64,000 nt of DNA from JAQIBY01 sp051747965 (GTDB taxonomy: Bacteria; Bacteroidota; Bacteroidia; Bacteroidales; ML635J-15), in NCBI GenBank assembly GCA_051747965.1, contig JBNJGS010000006.1, positions 5,010 through 69,009 of the forward strand, in the 5' to 3' direction. Below the pieces are notes generated by a model. The model had not been told where the DNA came from, made no database searches, and saw only the letters and a program-made list of their open reading frames with translations. Shown here one piece after another: positions 1 to 9,191 of the stretch (within the stretch, counting starts at the first letter, position 1; the number at the start of each line of letters is the position of its first letter). Both the position numbers and the translations under genes were made by a program.

Positions 1-869
1 GTGGCTTCGCCGCCGATACATATTTGCCGGTTGCCTGCTTGTGTAGCATACAAAGCAGGAGGCTGACCAATTGTGAACTGGTTGGTAACAGAACATCCAT
101 TGGCATCACTGACAGTCAGGGTATAGGTACCTCCGTAATACTGCAGGGTATCATCATTTACAGAAGGATCAGGCCAGTGATAATTATACACGAAGCCTTC
201 GGGAGTTGTATCAACCGGAATACCGCCGTTTACCTCGACCCGGGCCATTCCGTCCATGGAACCGTTGCATTCAGCCGGTTCAGTAAAAACACTGGTGAGG
301 ATTGTATCCGGTTCAGTAATGGTGGCGGAAGTGTCCATTTCACATCCGTGGGCATCGGTGATGGTTACCAGGTAATTATCGGGTTCAAGATTACTGATAT
401 CGGCTGTGGCCGCACCATTGCTCCATACGTAAGAATACGGTCCGGTAATGGTGTCAAAACCTGTGGTAATTTCTCCGTCGGCAATACCGTTACATGTGAC
501 ATGATTGACCTGCATAGTAAAAACATCCTCAAGCGCTGGGAGTTCCTGAATTGTAACCGACTCAACCACCTGCTCACCGTCACCATCGGTTACCGTTACT
601 GTATATGTTCCCGGAGGGGCATCATAAATATCAGGGCCGGTGTCCCCGCTATCCCACTGATAATCATAAGGGGGTGTACCTTCATCAATAAACACACGAA
701 TGGTTCCTGTTTCCCCGTGACACGCCCACTGTGTATATGCAATACTTATTTCAAGCAGGACCTCAGCACTACCGGGTTTATCATTAAAATGCTCACTCTT
801 GGCTTTGCTGAAGCCGGCAATGAGCATCATGGAGCATATCAGGAAAATTTTTATTTCAATCAATCGCAT
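1..869 (-). CDS. Secreted SprB-repeat surface protein, N-terminal part (runs off the window)
   Basis: An open frame on the minus strand begins with ATG at 869-867 and stays open to base 1, so only the first 289 codons are visible and the C-terminus is missing. It starts MRLIEIKIFLICSMMLIAG, a plausible Sec signal peptide. After it come at least three repeats of about 80 residues with the SprB/PKD-like pattern: a cysteine (TCNG, ECNG), a Y-x-W core such as YSYVWSNG, and the end motif YxVTITDAxGC. Such repeats belong to large adhesins of Bacteroidota exported by the type IX system. The next gene upstream on the same strand is of the same kind. The missing C-terminus would be expected to carry a sorting domain; that is inference. 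Confidence 0.85.
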   Translation of the reverse strand, partial: MRLIEIKIFLICSMMLIAGFSKAKSEHFNDKPGSAEVLLEISIAYTQWACHGETGTIRVFIDEGTPPYDYQWDSGDTGPDIYDAPPGTYTVTVTDGDGEQVVESVTIQELPALEDVFTMQVNHVTCNGIADGEITTGFDTITGPYSYVWSNGAATADISNLEPDNYLVTITDAHGCEMDTSATITEPDTILTSVFTEPAECNGSMDGMARVEVNGGIPVDTTPEGFVYNYHWPDPSVNDDTLQYYGGTYTLTVSDANGCSVTNQFTIGQPPALYATQAGNRQICIGGEA

Positions 870-913
870 AGTCAATCTTCAGGTTCAACACAATTCTTCA
901 TCAATTCTGACAA

Positions 914-943
914 CAAATATCTGCATTTCCCTGTAAATTCAAA
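914..943 (-). promoter_or_regulatory. Candidate promoter for the SprB-repeat gene
   Basis: On the minus strand, TTTG (943-940) and GATATTTG (921-914) are separated by 18 bases. The second element matches the Bacteroidota -7 consensus TAnnTTTG in all but its first base. It lies about 45 bases before the ATG at 869. A 16-base perfect palindrome of A and T at 946-961 lies just upstream and could serve as a weak terminator for the preceding gene. Confidence 0.35.
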
Positions 944-982
944 GCATATTTTTAAAAATATATGACATTGAAGATGCGATGT

Positions 983-3900
983 CTATCTTATCAGTCTGAC
1001 AAAGCCGGAGTATTCATGGTAGTTTCCATAAACATCCTTGAATTTACAGTACCATGCAAACAAACCCCCGTGCAGACGTTCATCTCCCTTCATATTGTTG
1101 CCGTGGAATGTTCCATCCCAGGAACCTTCTTTACATGTATTGCAGCCGTTATCAGAATCATACTCTTCTGTTTCAAACACGGTTTCGCCCCAGCGATCCT
1201 GCACTACCAGGTAAAAGTCATTGGGATCAATGCCATTTCCACAGACAGCAAAACAGTCATTTTCGCCATCGCCGTTTGGTGTAAATACTTCGGGAGCATA
1301 GAAAGTGAACTCATCATTTATTCTCACAATTTTGTTGACCGTATCAGAACAACCATAGGTATTTTCCACCACCAGTCTGGCATTGAACGAGCCAAAACCA
1401 TCATAGATATGTACAGGTTTGTTGACATTCCACACGGATGAGTCTCCATCACCAAAGTACCAGAAAAGGGAATCTGCATTTTCGGTCACGGCGAAAAACT
1501 GGACAGAAGGATTCAGCACACTAACCTGTTCGGGTTTGGTGTAAAAGTCTGCTTCAGGTTTTGGAAAGACTTCAATCATGTCATTGATGGTTTTCTTTGT
1601 TTTGCATCCGTGTGCATCTTTTACTGTCAGGCTGACATTATAAAAACCTTCCTGTTCATATTCATGTGCAGGATTTTTCACAAAACCGAAACCTTCATCG
1701 CCGAAATTCCATTGGTACGAATATCCGTTATCGGGATTCAGTTCGTTAAACTGCACTTCCAGCGGAGGACAACCTTCCACGATATCGGAGGTAAAGTTGT
1801 TTGGCGGAAGTTCCCACACCGGGATAAACAGTGAGTCCTGCACTGCCGGTGTACCACAACCATCGGTCAATGTAAGATACCACCACTGAGATTCTTCCGG
1901 ATGAAGGGTAAATTCTGAGGGCACAATGTCTCCGTTTTGGAGTGTCAGTGTGTAGGGTCCTCCATTTCCGCCTTCAGCATCCACATACACAGTAATTGGA
2001 TCATTCTGGCAGACGGTATCCTGATTGGCCTCTACATTATTGATAGTCAGTGGCGGATTGACATTGACTGTCATCTCTGCCTGACCTGTACAACCGTTAT
2101 CATCTGTGACCGTGAGGAAATAATCTGTCGTTTCAACCGGACTTACAGTAAACACATGGTCAAAACCGGTGGTTGAGTCTTCTCCCATCCAGGTATAGTC
2201 GTAGGGATCAGTGCCACCCATAGCTTCGGCGGTAAGCGTTGTTTCACCACCGATGCAGATGGTTCTGTCATTGCCGGGATATACACTGACTGCTTCGGGG
2301 GCATCAATTTCAACCTCTGTTTCCTGACGACAATTGTGTGCATCAGAAATGGTAAGGGTATATGTGCCGCCCTCTGCTGTAATGTTATCTTCCTGACTGC
2401 CGTTTGACCAGATATAGTCGTAAGGTGTTACACCACCGGTTACTTCTACCCAGGCAGATCCATCGGCCAGTCCTGCACAGGTAGCCGCTTCAGAAAAGAT
2501 ATTATAACGAATGGAATCAGGTTCATCAATAAAGAATACTGTATCTGCAGTACATCCAATTTCATCCACAACAGTAACACTGTACAAACCTGAACAGATA
2601 TCTTCGTAGATACGGGTATCAGATGGCCAGCTAAAATCAAATGGTTCAATACCACCGTTGATTGTCAGGACGGCTTTGCCATCACAGGAGTTGTAGCATG
2701 TATTGTCTGTGAGGTCAAGGTCCAGGCTCATTGCCGGACTTACGGTAATATCCATATCCTCAACCGGAGAAACGCAGCCATGAGCATCTTCAACATAGAC
2801 ACTGTAGTTGGTACTTTCATCCGGAGAAACCATTTGGGAAGCAGGACCTTGTGAAAAGCCACTTCCATCGCTCCAGAAAAAGGTATAAGGTTCTGTTCCG
2901 CCTATGGGTGTAGCCTGTAGGTTAACAGACTGTCCTTCACATATTTCAACATCCTGATTCAAAGACACCAACAACTGGCCTGGTTCTGTAATTGTAAATG
3001 TTTCACTTACTGTACAGCCATTGGCATCCGTAATGGTAACAGTGTATTCACCTGCATTGATGCTGTTGAGCTGATAAGTGCTTGCCGAGTTGGACCAGTT
3101 ATACTCATAGGGCGGTGTACCACCGGATGGGTTGATTTCAGCCATACCCGTATAATTTCCATTACAATCTACATTCTGATAAGTTGTATCATAAACCAAT
3201 TCAGCAGGTTCATCAATGGTATATTGTTCGCCGGTCGTACATCCGTTGGCATCGGTCACGGTAATTCCGTAATCACCGGCACAGATATTTTCAATTTCAT
3301 TGTCATCCGAATCCCAGCTGTAATCGTATGGCATTACTCCTCCTTCTACCTCAATCTGGGCACTTCCGTTGCATGATTGATAACAGGGATCATCTTCAGT
3401 GCTGAGATCATGTTCGAGTAATTCGGGCATTACAAAGGACATACTTGTATCCACGATATAGCCAAGTTCATCAATTTCAAGACTGATGGTGTAACTTCCG
3501 GATTCATCATAGAGCACCTGGAATGGCCCATTATCTGATCCGGCAATCACTGTACCTCCGTCAAAATCCCAGTCATAATCAGCCCAATCATAGGCATTTC
3601 CGGTATAGACCACTTCTACAGTATCTCCATAACATGGGACCGGCCCGATCTCAAAATCAGGTGTAGGTACGTGAAAAAATTCTATAGCGATTGTATCTGA
3701 ATCGAGACAATCCGGTGCCAGGCTGATTTCAGTCCATACAAATTCATACACTCCAAGGGAGTCGACTGTTACATTTGTGTTGCCTGCACTATCATCATCA
3801 AAACTGGCACTTCCGGGTCCTGAAATCACTTCCCAGTATCCGGTATTATCCCCTGCCGGGTCAGCATCCAGTTCTGCTGTATAGCCTGCAGCAGTGTAAT

Positions 3901-5737
3901 CGTCTCCCAGATCAACATCCGGAGGAGGAATCACTTCAACAGTGGTCTCTACAACAAAAGTTGTGCAGGGGTGAAAAACTTCCAGTTCATAAGTTGTGGT
4001 ACTTGTCGGTGAAACGTCCACAGAATATCCGGTACTGCCATTCACTTCCCACTCCCAGTCAAGGAGTGCCAGATCAAATCCGGACAAAAGACTCAGATTA
4101 AGCGTGGCAGATTCTCCCTCACAAATGGGCCCTGTGTTGGTCACCTCATAATCCGGTTCAAGTTCATCCAGGATTTCTATGGTATAGGTTGTTGATGTCT
4201 CATCACACGGACAACCATCATCAAAAGTAAAATGTATCAATTCACCATTATCAGCAATATCGTCGGTGTAAGCTTCAATAAATAAAGTATCACTCATCTC
4301 CCCTGCCGGTATGTAAAAAGTATCCGGTATGGCAGAATAGTCCGTTCCCATGGTAGCATCACCGGTAACTTCTATGGGTACAGGAATAACTTCATCCAGG
4401 GATGAAACATCCAGACGATCGAACACTACATTAACCGTACAGCCTTCATACACTTCGTCTGTCTGATACCAGGGGTTAAATGCATTCACCACATATTGCT
4501 GGCCGGAGGTAAAACTACCGGCTTTAAAAAACACGCCGGAATCAAAAGAACTGTCTCCTGCATCACCAATTGCCAGTTTAATGTGATATGTTTCACAGGC
4601 AGTCACTTCTGCTTCTGCCGTAAGCGGGATGGTAGCTCCGTCGTATTCTATGTCGTTATCGTAGGCAAGACCATCACCACCACTACCGGAGGTTGAGCCT
4701 ACATAATAAACAGGGTTATTGTAAACATCATCAATGGTTACAGGATTGCCATTTGGCAACAGAGCAATATTGATGGAATTGTTACTATAGGGCCCGGTAA
4801 TACCAGGACCTGAAAGGAAAAAACCGAATACATCATTAAAGGATGAGTTGGCAAATTCCGGGAATTCCTCAGAACCAAAAATGTAATCAAACTGCAAAGT
4901 ATCACTGGCAGGCATAAAATCAAATTCAAGAATGGCAGCATCGTTCACGGTAAAACCGGGGATGAGTGCTTCAAGATCACTATCAGATCCCCCGGAGGTC
5001 ATTGAGCCTGTGCTGGTTCCATCATCCGGTCCTTCTGCATCCAAAACATCACCGGATGACATGACTATCCCTTCATCGAAGCCCGAGGTCCCTATGGCAC
5101 CATTAAAGTATCCAATACTTATGGGATCACCGTTATAGGTTACATTGCTCGCCTCCAGACAACCTGATACCAGAATATCCTGAACAAGCTCTTGCGGTGT
5201 ATAGGTGGTATTGTCAACCGTAATTAACTTGGGTTGACTTTCGGGTTCTCGCTTTTTCAGTGCGATGCTTATCTGCTGATTGGCCATATCTTCAGAAAAC
5301 CACAATCTCATCAGAACATCTTCCCCTGGCTGGAAATCAGTTTGCCTGACTTTGATCAGACCCGGGGAACTTGTCAGCATGGTAGTTTTCTCAATATCAT
5401 AGGTATCGTTTGCTGATTGATATGCTGCCAGTCCGGCTTTAACGCCTTCACTATCCGTATATTTCAGAAAAACATCCACATCCTTGTTTTCCGGCATTGT
5501 AAAGCTGAAATAATAATTCTGGTTGTAATAATAACGGAAGTTATCCTCCTGTGGCAACTCCACATTTGAGTCAGGATTCAGAATAAACTCATAAAACTGC
5601 AGGTCATTTGCCGGTTTCAGAAGCACCGCCTCTTCGGGAGTGGTTGTTAATTCGGCATTGTTCTGACTGATCTGGTTTTGCGCTACAGCAAACATTGTGC
5701 TGATAATCAAGACGAAAGATATGAATATTTTTTTCAT
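983..5737 (-). CDS. Choice-of-anchor L / SprB-repeat / PKD protein with T9SS type-B C-terminal domain
   Basis: A 1584-residue secreted surface protein. The signal peptide is MKKIFISFVLIISTMFAVAQ. Residues about 180-410 form a choice-of-anchor L domain, recognisable from GFDEGIVMSSG, DYIFGSEEFPEF and FGFFLSGPG. A Calx-beta-like stretch follows near 420-530, then several SprB repeats at roughly 780-1220 (motif YTVTITDANGC), then PKD domains near 1330-1480 (YQWNFGD, FWYFGDGDSS). The last 90 residues are a gliding-motility-associated/type-B sorting domain: APEVFTPNGDGEND, VQDRWGETVFE, SGFVRLIR. By family knowledge this domain sends the protein across the outer membrane by the type IX system and leaves it on the cell surface. 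It lies in tandem with the SprB-repeat gene after it. No T9SS machinery genes are in the window. The ligand is unknown. Confidence 0.92.
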   Translation of the reverse strand: MKKIFISFVLIISTMFAVAQNQISQNNAELTTTPEEAVLLKPANDLQFYEFILNPDSNVELPQEDNFRYYYNQNYYFSFTMPENKDVDVFLKYTDSEGVKAGLAAYQSANDTYDIEKTTMLTSSPGLIKVRQTDFQPGEDVLMRLWFSEDMANQQISIALKKREPESQPKLITVDNTTYTPQELVQDILVSGCLEASNVTYNGDPISIGYFNGAIGTSGFDEGIVMSSGDVLDAEGPDDGTSTGSMTSGGSDSDLEALIPGFTVNDAAILEFDFMPASDTLQFDYIFGSEEFPEFANSSFNDVFGFFLSGPGITGPYSNNSINIALLPNGNPVTIDDVYNNPVYYVGSTSGSGGDGLAYDNDIEYDGATIPLTAEAEVTACETYHIKLAIGDAGDSSFDSGVFFKAGSFTSGQQYVVNAFNPWYQTDEVYEGCTVNVVFDRLDVSSLDEVIPVPIEVTGDATMGTDYSAIPDTFYIPAGEMSDTLFIEAYTDDIADNGELIHFTFDDGCPCDETSTTYTIEILDELEPDYEVTNTGPICEGESATLNLSLLSGFDLALLDWEWEVNGSTGYSVDVSPTSTTTYELEVFHPCTTFVVETTVEVIPPPDVDLGDDYTAAGYTAELDADPAGDNTGYWEVISGPGSASFDDDSAGNTNVTVDSLGVYEFVWTEISLAPDCLDSDTIAIEFFHVPTPDFEIGPVPCYGDTVEVVYTGNAYDWADYDWDFDGGTVIAGSDNGPFQVLYDESGSYTISLEIDELGYIVDTSMSFVMPELLEHDLSTEDDPCYQSCNGSAQIEVEGGVMPYDYSWDSDDNEIENICAGDYGITVTDANGCTTGEQYTIDEPAELVYDTTYQNVDCNGNYTGMAEINPSGGTPPYEYNWSNSASTYQLNSINAGEYTVTITDANGCTVSETFTITEPGQLLVSLNQDVEICEGQSVNLQATPIGGTEPYTFFWSDGSGFSQGPASQMVSPDESTNYSVYVEDAHGCVSPVEDMDITVSPAMSLDLDLTDNTCYNSCDGKAVLTINGGIEPFDFSWPSDTRIYEDICSGLYSVTVVDEIGCTADTVFFIDEPDSIRYNIFSEAATCAGLADGSAWVEVTGGVTPYDYIWSNGSQEDNITAEGGTYTLTISDAHNCRQETEVEIDAPEAVSVYPGNDRTICIGGETTLTAEAMGGTDPYDYTWMGEDSTTGFDHVFTVSPVETTDYFLTVTDDNGCTGQAEMTVNVNPPLTINNVEANQDTVCQNDPITVYVDAEGGNGGPYTLTLQNGDIVPSEFTLHPEESQWWYLTLTDGCGTPAVQDSLFIPVWELPPNNFTSDIVEGCPPLEVQFNELNPDNGYSYQWNFGDEGFGFVKNPAHEYEQEGFYNVSLTVKDAHGCKTKKTINDMIEVFPKPEADFYTKPEQVSVLNPSVQFFAVTENADSLFWYFGDGDSSVWNVNKPVHIYDGFGSFNARLVVENTYGCSDTVNKIVRINDEFTFYAPEVFTPNGDGENDCFAVCGNGIDPNDFYLVVQDRWGETVFETEEYDSDNGCNTCKEGSWDGTFHGNNMKGDERLHGGLFAWYCKFKDVYGNYHEYSGFVRLIR

Positions 5738-6134
5738 AATTCAATTTTAATATGTCGGCTTCTGCTTAGCAGACGACAATTTCTTTAAATGGTTGCCTAA
5801 AATTAGTGTTTTTTTCACAAAAAGAAGCAAGAATACCCTTCGAAGTGACAAACACAATGGCAAGTGCTGGCATGGCGATGAAACTCAGGACAAATGGTGA
5901 GTCATCCGGTCATCTTAGGTAAGGCCAAAACCGGGCTTTATCAGCACGCTTATTGCGGCTAAAAAATACAGAAAACCCCGCAAGTGCCATCATTAAAAAA
6001 TAGTAAGGATTAATATAAACTTAATGGACTGATTTGTAAGCTAATTTATTTTTTTTCATTACTTTTGACCTTCAATGCCGGAAAAATCCGGTACACATTG
6101 TAAATCAAATTATTAACTCAAAAGTTAAAAGAGA
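5738..6134. other. Intergenic region between divergent genes
   Basis: This 397-base stretch separates the surface-protein gene (minus) from ppdK (plus). A hairpin at 5754-5777 (GTCG and TCTGC pairing with GCAGA and CGAC) would lie in the leader of the minus-strand gene. The ppdK promoter candidate and a small leader hairpin lie at its right end. I see no gene in the remainder (about 5780-6030). Confidence 0.6.
6033..6067 (+). promoter_or_regulatory. Candidate promoter for ppdK
   Basis: TTTG at 6033-6036 and a perfect -7 element TACTTTTG (TAnnTTTG) at 6060-6067 are separated by 23 bases, slightly longer than usual. The leader to the ATG is about 65 bases and contains a small hairpin, CCGGA-aaaa-TCCGG, at 6078-6091. 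Confidence 0.5.
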
Positions 6135-8843
6135 ATGACAAAGGTAAAACGTGTTTACACCTTCGGAGACAAAAAAGCAGAAGGAAAATCTGACATGAAA
6201 AACCTCCTTGGAGGTAAAGGTGCGAATCTTGCTGAGATGAACCTGGTTGGTGTTCCGGTACCTCCGGGCTTCACAATCACAACAGACGTATGTCTGGAAT
6301 ATAATCAGATTGGTCATGATGAAACCATCAAGCTGCTAAAAACAGAAGTTGAAGAAGCAATCAGGAATTTAGAAAATATCATGGGAACAGAATTTGGCAG
6401 TAATGAAAACCCACTGCTTTTATCTGTGCGTTCGGGTGCTCGTGTTTCCATGCCGGGTATGATGGATACTGTTCTGAACCTTGGCCTGAATGAGGCAGCT
6501 GTTGAAGGTCTGATTAAAAAAACCAACAACCCGAGATTTGCCTGGGATTCTTATCGTCGCTTTATCCAGATGTATGGTGATGTGGTGATGGGTATGAAAC
6601 CGGCTTCCAAGGAAGAGATTGATCCTTTCGAGGAAATCATCGAAAAAATAAAAGAAGAAAAGAATGTAGAACTTGACACCCATCTTGAGGTTGAAGACCT
6701 GAAAGACATGGTTCAGCGCTTTTTGCTGGCAGTTGAAGAAAACACCGGCAAGAAATTCCCTACAGATCCATGGGAACAGCTCTGGGGTTCAGTAATGGCA
6801 GTTTTTGATAGCTGGAATAACAGCCGTGCCATCTATTACCGGAACATGAATAAAATACCACATGAATGGGGTACTGCAGTTAATGTACAGGCCATGGTAT
6901 TCGGTAATATGGGAGAAAATTCTGCAACAGGTGTAGCCTTTACACGTGATGCTGCCACAGGCGAAAATATTTTCAATGGTGAATACCTGATCAACGCTCA
7001 GGGCGAAGATGTAGTTGCCGGTGTTAGAACACCATTACAAATCACACTTGAAGGTGCAAAACGCTGGGCTGAATTTGCCGGTGTATCTGAGGAAGAGCGG
7101 GCCAAAAACTTCCCTTCACTGGAAGAGGCCATGCCCAAACTCTACAAAGAACTTTTTGATATTCAGGAAAAACTTGAGCAGCATTATAAAGACATGCAGG
7201 ACCTTGAGTTTACCATTCAGGATGGCAAACTCTGGCTGCTACAGACCCGTGGCGGAAAACGCACAGGTGCTGCCATGGTAAAAATAGCCATTGACATGCT
7301 GGAAGAAGGCATGATTGATGAAAAAACCGCACTAAAGCACGTTGATCCTGAAAGACTGAATGAGCTTCTCCACCCGGTTTTTGACAAAGATGAACTCCAG
7401 AAAGCAGAAACCCTGACAAAAGGATTGCCGGCATCACCTGGTGCAGCTACCGGACAGATTATTTTCTTTGCTGATGAGGCTCACAAATATGAAAACTCCA
7501 TGCTGGTGCGAATTGAAACATCACCGGAAGATCTGGAAGGCATGAATGTAGCCCGCGGAATTCTTACCGCTCGTGGTGGTATGACATCACATGCTGCTGT
7601 TGTAGCACGTGGCATGGGCAAATGCTGTGTTTCCGGAGCAGGAAGCATCAAGATCAATTACAAAAAACGTACACTTACAATCAACGGCCGCGTTTTCAAA
7701 GAAGGCGACTGGATTTCACTCAATGGTACTACCGGAGAAGTATACGACGACAAAGTACCGACCAGGAAACCTGAACTCAGTGGTAACTTTGGCCAGTTGA
7801 TGGAATTGTCCGAGAAATACACAAAAATGCATGTCCGCACAAACGCAGACACACCCAAAGATGCACGTGCCGCCCATGAATTTGGTGCCAAAGGAATCGG
7901 ACTTTGCCGTACCGAGCATATGTTCTTTGAAGGTGACCGTATCAAAGCTGTACGTGAAATGATTCTGGCAAATGATGAAGCCGGACGTCGCAAAGCACTG
8001 AAAAAACTTCTCCCCTACCAGCGTGAGGATTTTGAAGGTATTTTTGAAGCCATGCAGGATCTCCCGGTAACTGTTCGTCTGCTGGACCCGCCACTGCACG
8101 AATTTGTACCACACGAAACTGAAAATCAAGAAGAAATGGCCAAAGAAATGGGCATTTCTGCTGAAGAAGTAAAAGCCAAAGTGGAAGAACTCAGCGAGTT
8201 TAATCCCATGCTTGGACACAGAGGCTGCCGTCTGGGTAATACATATCCGGAAATCACCGAAATGCAGGCCAGGGCAATCATCGAGGCTGCACTCAATCTC
8301 AAGAAAAATGGCATTACTGCAAAACCTGAAATCATGGTTCCTCTAACCGGAACACTACAGGAAATGAAAATGCAGGAAGAAATCGTAAGAAATACAATCA
8401 ATACGGTTTTTGAAGAACGCAATGACAAAATCGACTATCTTGTGGGTACCATGATTGAGATTCCCCGTGCCGCTCTGACTGCAGATGAAATTGCCAAATC
8501 AGCCGAATTCTTCTCCTTTGGCACAAACGACCTTACCCAGATGACCTTTGGATACAGTCGTGATGATGCCGGAAGATTCCTGCCGATTTATCTTGAAAAA
8601 GGCATTCTCAAAAATGATCCTTTCCAGGTACTTGACCAGGAAGGTGTGGGTCAGCTTGTGGAAATGGGAACCTTGAAAGGACGTCAGACCAAGCCCGACC
8701 TCAAAGTAGGTATTTGCGGCGAACATGGCGGCGAACCTTCATCCGTAAAATTCTGCCACAAAGTTGGTATGGATTACGTCTCCTGTTCACCATTCCGCGT
8801 GCCAATTGCACGTTTGGCTGCAGCTCAGGCAAATATTGAATAA
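6135..8843 (+). CDS. ppdK: Pyruvate, phosphate dikinase
   Basis: A 902-residue cytosolic enzyme that reversibly converts pyruvate, ATP and phosphate to phosphoenolpyruvate, AMP and pyrophosphate. It has the normal full length and order: an ATP-grasp nucleotide-binding half beginning GGKGANLAEM, a central phosphohistidine domain with GGMTSHAAVVARGMG (catalytic His at residue 486), and a C-terminal TIM-barrel PEP/pyruvate domain with FGTNDLTQMTFG and GICGEHGG (catalytic Cys at residue 861). Every expected active-site motif is present. It stands alone, with a candidate promoter upstream and a strong terminator 24 bases after the stop, so it is probably monocistronic. In anaerobic or facultative Bacteroidota this enzyme often links glycolysis and gluconeogenesis through pyrophosphate. 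Confidence 0.98.
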   Translation: MTKVKRVYTFGDKKAEGKSDMKNLLGGKGANLAEMNLVGVPVPPGFTITTDVCLEYNQIGHDETIKLLKTEVEEAIRNLENIMGTEFGSNENPLLLSVRSGARVSMPGMMDTVLNLGLNEAAVEGLIKKTNNPRFAWDSYRRFIQMYGDVVMGMKPASKEEIDPFEEIIEKIKEEKNVELDTHLEVEDLKDMVQRFLLAVEENTGKKFPTDPWEQLWGSVMAVFDSWNNSRAIYYRNMNKIPHEWGTAVNVQAMVFGNMGENSATGVAFTRDAATGENIFNGEYLINAQGEDVVAGVRTPLQITLEGAKRWAEFAGVSEEERAKNFPSLEEAMPKLYKELFDIQEKLEQHYKDMQDLEFTIQDGKLWLLQTRGGKRTGAAMVKIAIDMLEEGMIDEKTALKHVDPERLNELLHPVFDKDELQKAETLTKGLPASPGAATGQIIFFADEAHKYENSMLVRIETSPEDLEGMNVARGILTARGGMTSHAAVVARGMGKCCVSGAGSIKINYKKRTLTINGRVFKEGDWISLNGTTGEVYDDKVPTRKPELSGNFGQLMELSEKYTKMHVRTNADTPKDARAAHEFGAKGIGLCRTEHMFFEGDRIKAVREMILANDEAGRRKALKKLLPYQREDFEGIFEAMQDLPVTVRLLDPPLHEFVPHETENQEEMAKEMGISAEEVKAKVEELSEFNPMLGHRGCRLGNTYPEITEMQARAIIEAALNLKKNGITAKPEIMVPLTGTLQEMKMQEEIVRNTINTVFEERNDKIDYLVGTMIEIPRAALTADEIAKSAEFFSFGTNDLTQMTFGYSRDDAGRFLPIYLEKGILKNDPFQVLDQEGVGQLVEMGTLKGRQTKPDLKVGICGEHGGEPSSVKFCHKVGMDYVSCSPFRVPIARLAAAQANIE

Positions 8844-8866
8844 GGAAAGTAAGTCTCTGAAATAAG

Positions 8867-8900
8867 AAAAGCGAAAGCCGGTTGGTTTTCGCTTTTTTTT
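8867..8900 (+). terminator. Rho-independent terminator of ppdK
   Basis: A perfect 10-bp stem, AAAAGCGAAA (8867-8876) with TTTCGCTTTT (8887-8896), closes a 10-base loop and continues into an eight-T run ending at 8900. Confidence 0.85.
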
Positions 8901-9140
8901 ATTTCTGCAAAACAAATCTTTCACAGAAACTGATTATACTGCCAACACATGACAGCAAGGCTACATCCATAATGGGACAGCAGAACTGTGTTCATTTAAA
9001 AACAGGGCAAGAAAGTTTTGAGTATCCGGTAAGATAAGAATGGAACAATAGCCACTGAGAAAAAATGGTTTGCCTTCACGGATATACAATCCAGCCTTGA
9101 TTCACAATAAAAACCCACCTTTCTCAAAACAGTTTTCATC

Positions 9141-9169
9141 AAAAAAGGCCCCGTTTTTCGGGACCTTTT
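9141..9169 (-). terminator. Rho-independent terminator of pepD
   Basis: Read on the minus strand, AAAAGGTCCCG pairs with CGGGGCCTTTT (one G-T pair) around a five-A loop and runs into TTTTTT. It begins about 22 bases after the pepD stop codon. The A-rich flank might let it work in both directions. Confidence 0.75.
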
Positions 9170-9191
9170 GTTTTGTTATGCTGATAAGTCA

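Larger units (their letters stand above)
8844..9191. other. Intergenic region between convergent ppdK and pepD
   Basis: This 348-base stretch holds the ppdK terminator at its left end and the pepD terminator at its right end. Between about 8905 and 9135 I see no gene, no RNA-like structure and no repeat. Confidence 0.6.

Noticed and set aside
24..965. 313-codon open frame on the plus strand
   Set aside because: It lies antisense to the SprB-repeat gene, whose signal peptide and repeats are clear on the minus strand. The plus-strand translation has no domain and crosses the intergenic region.
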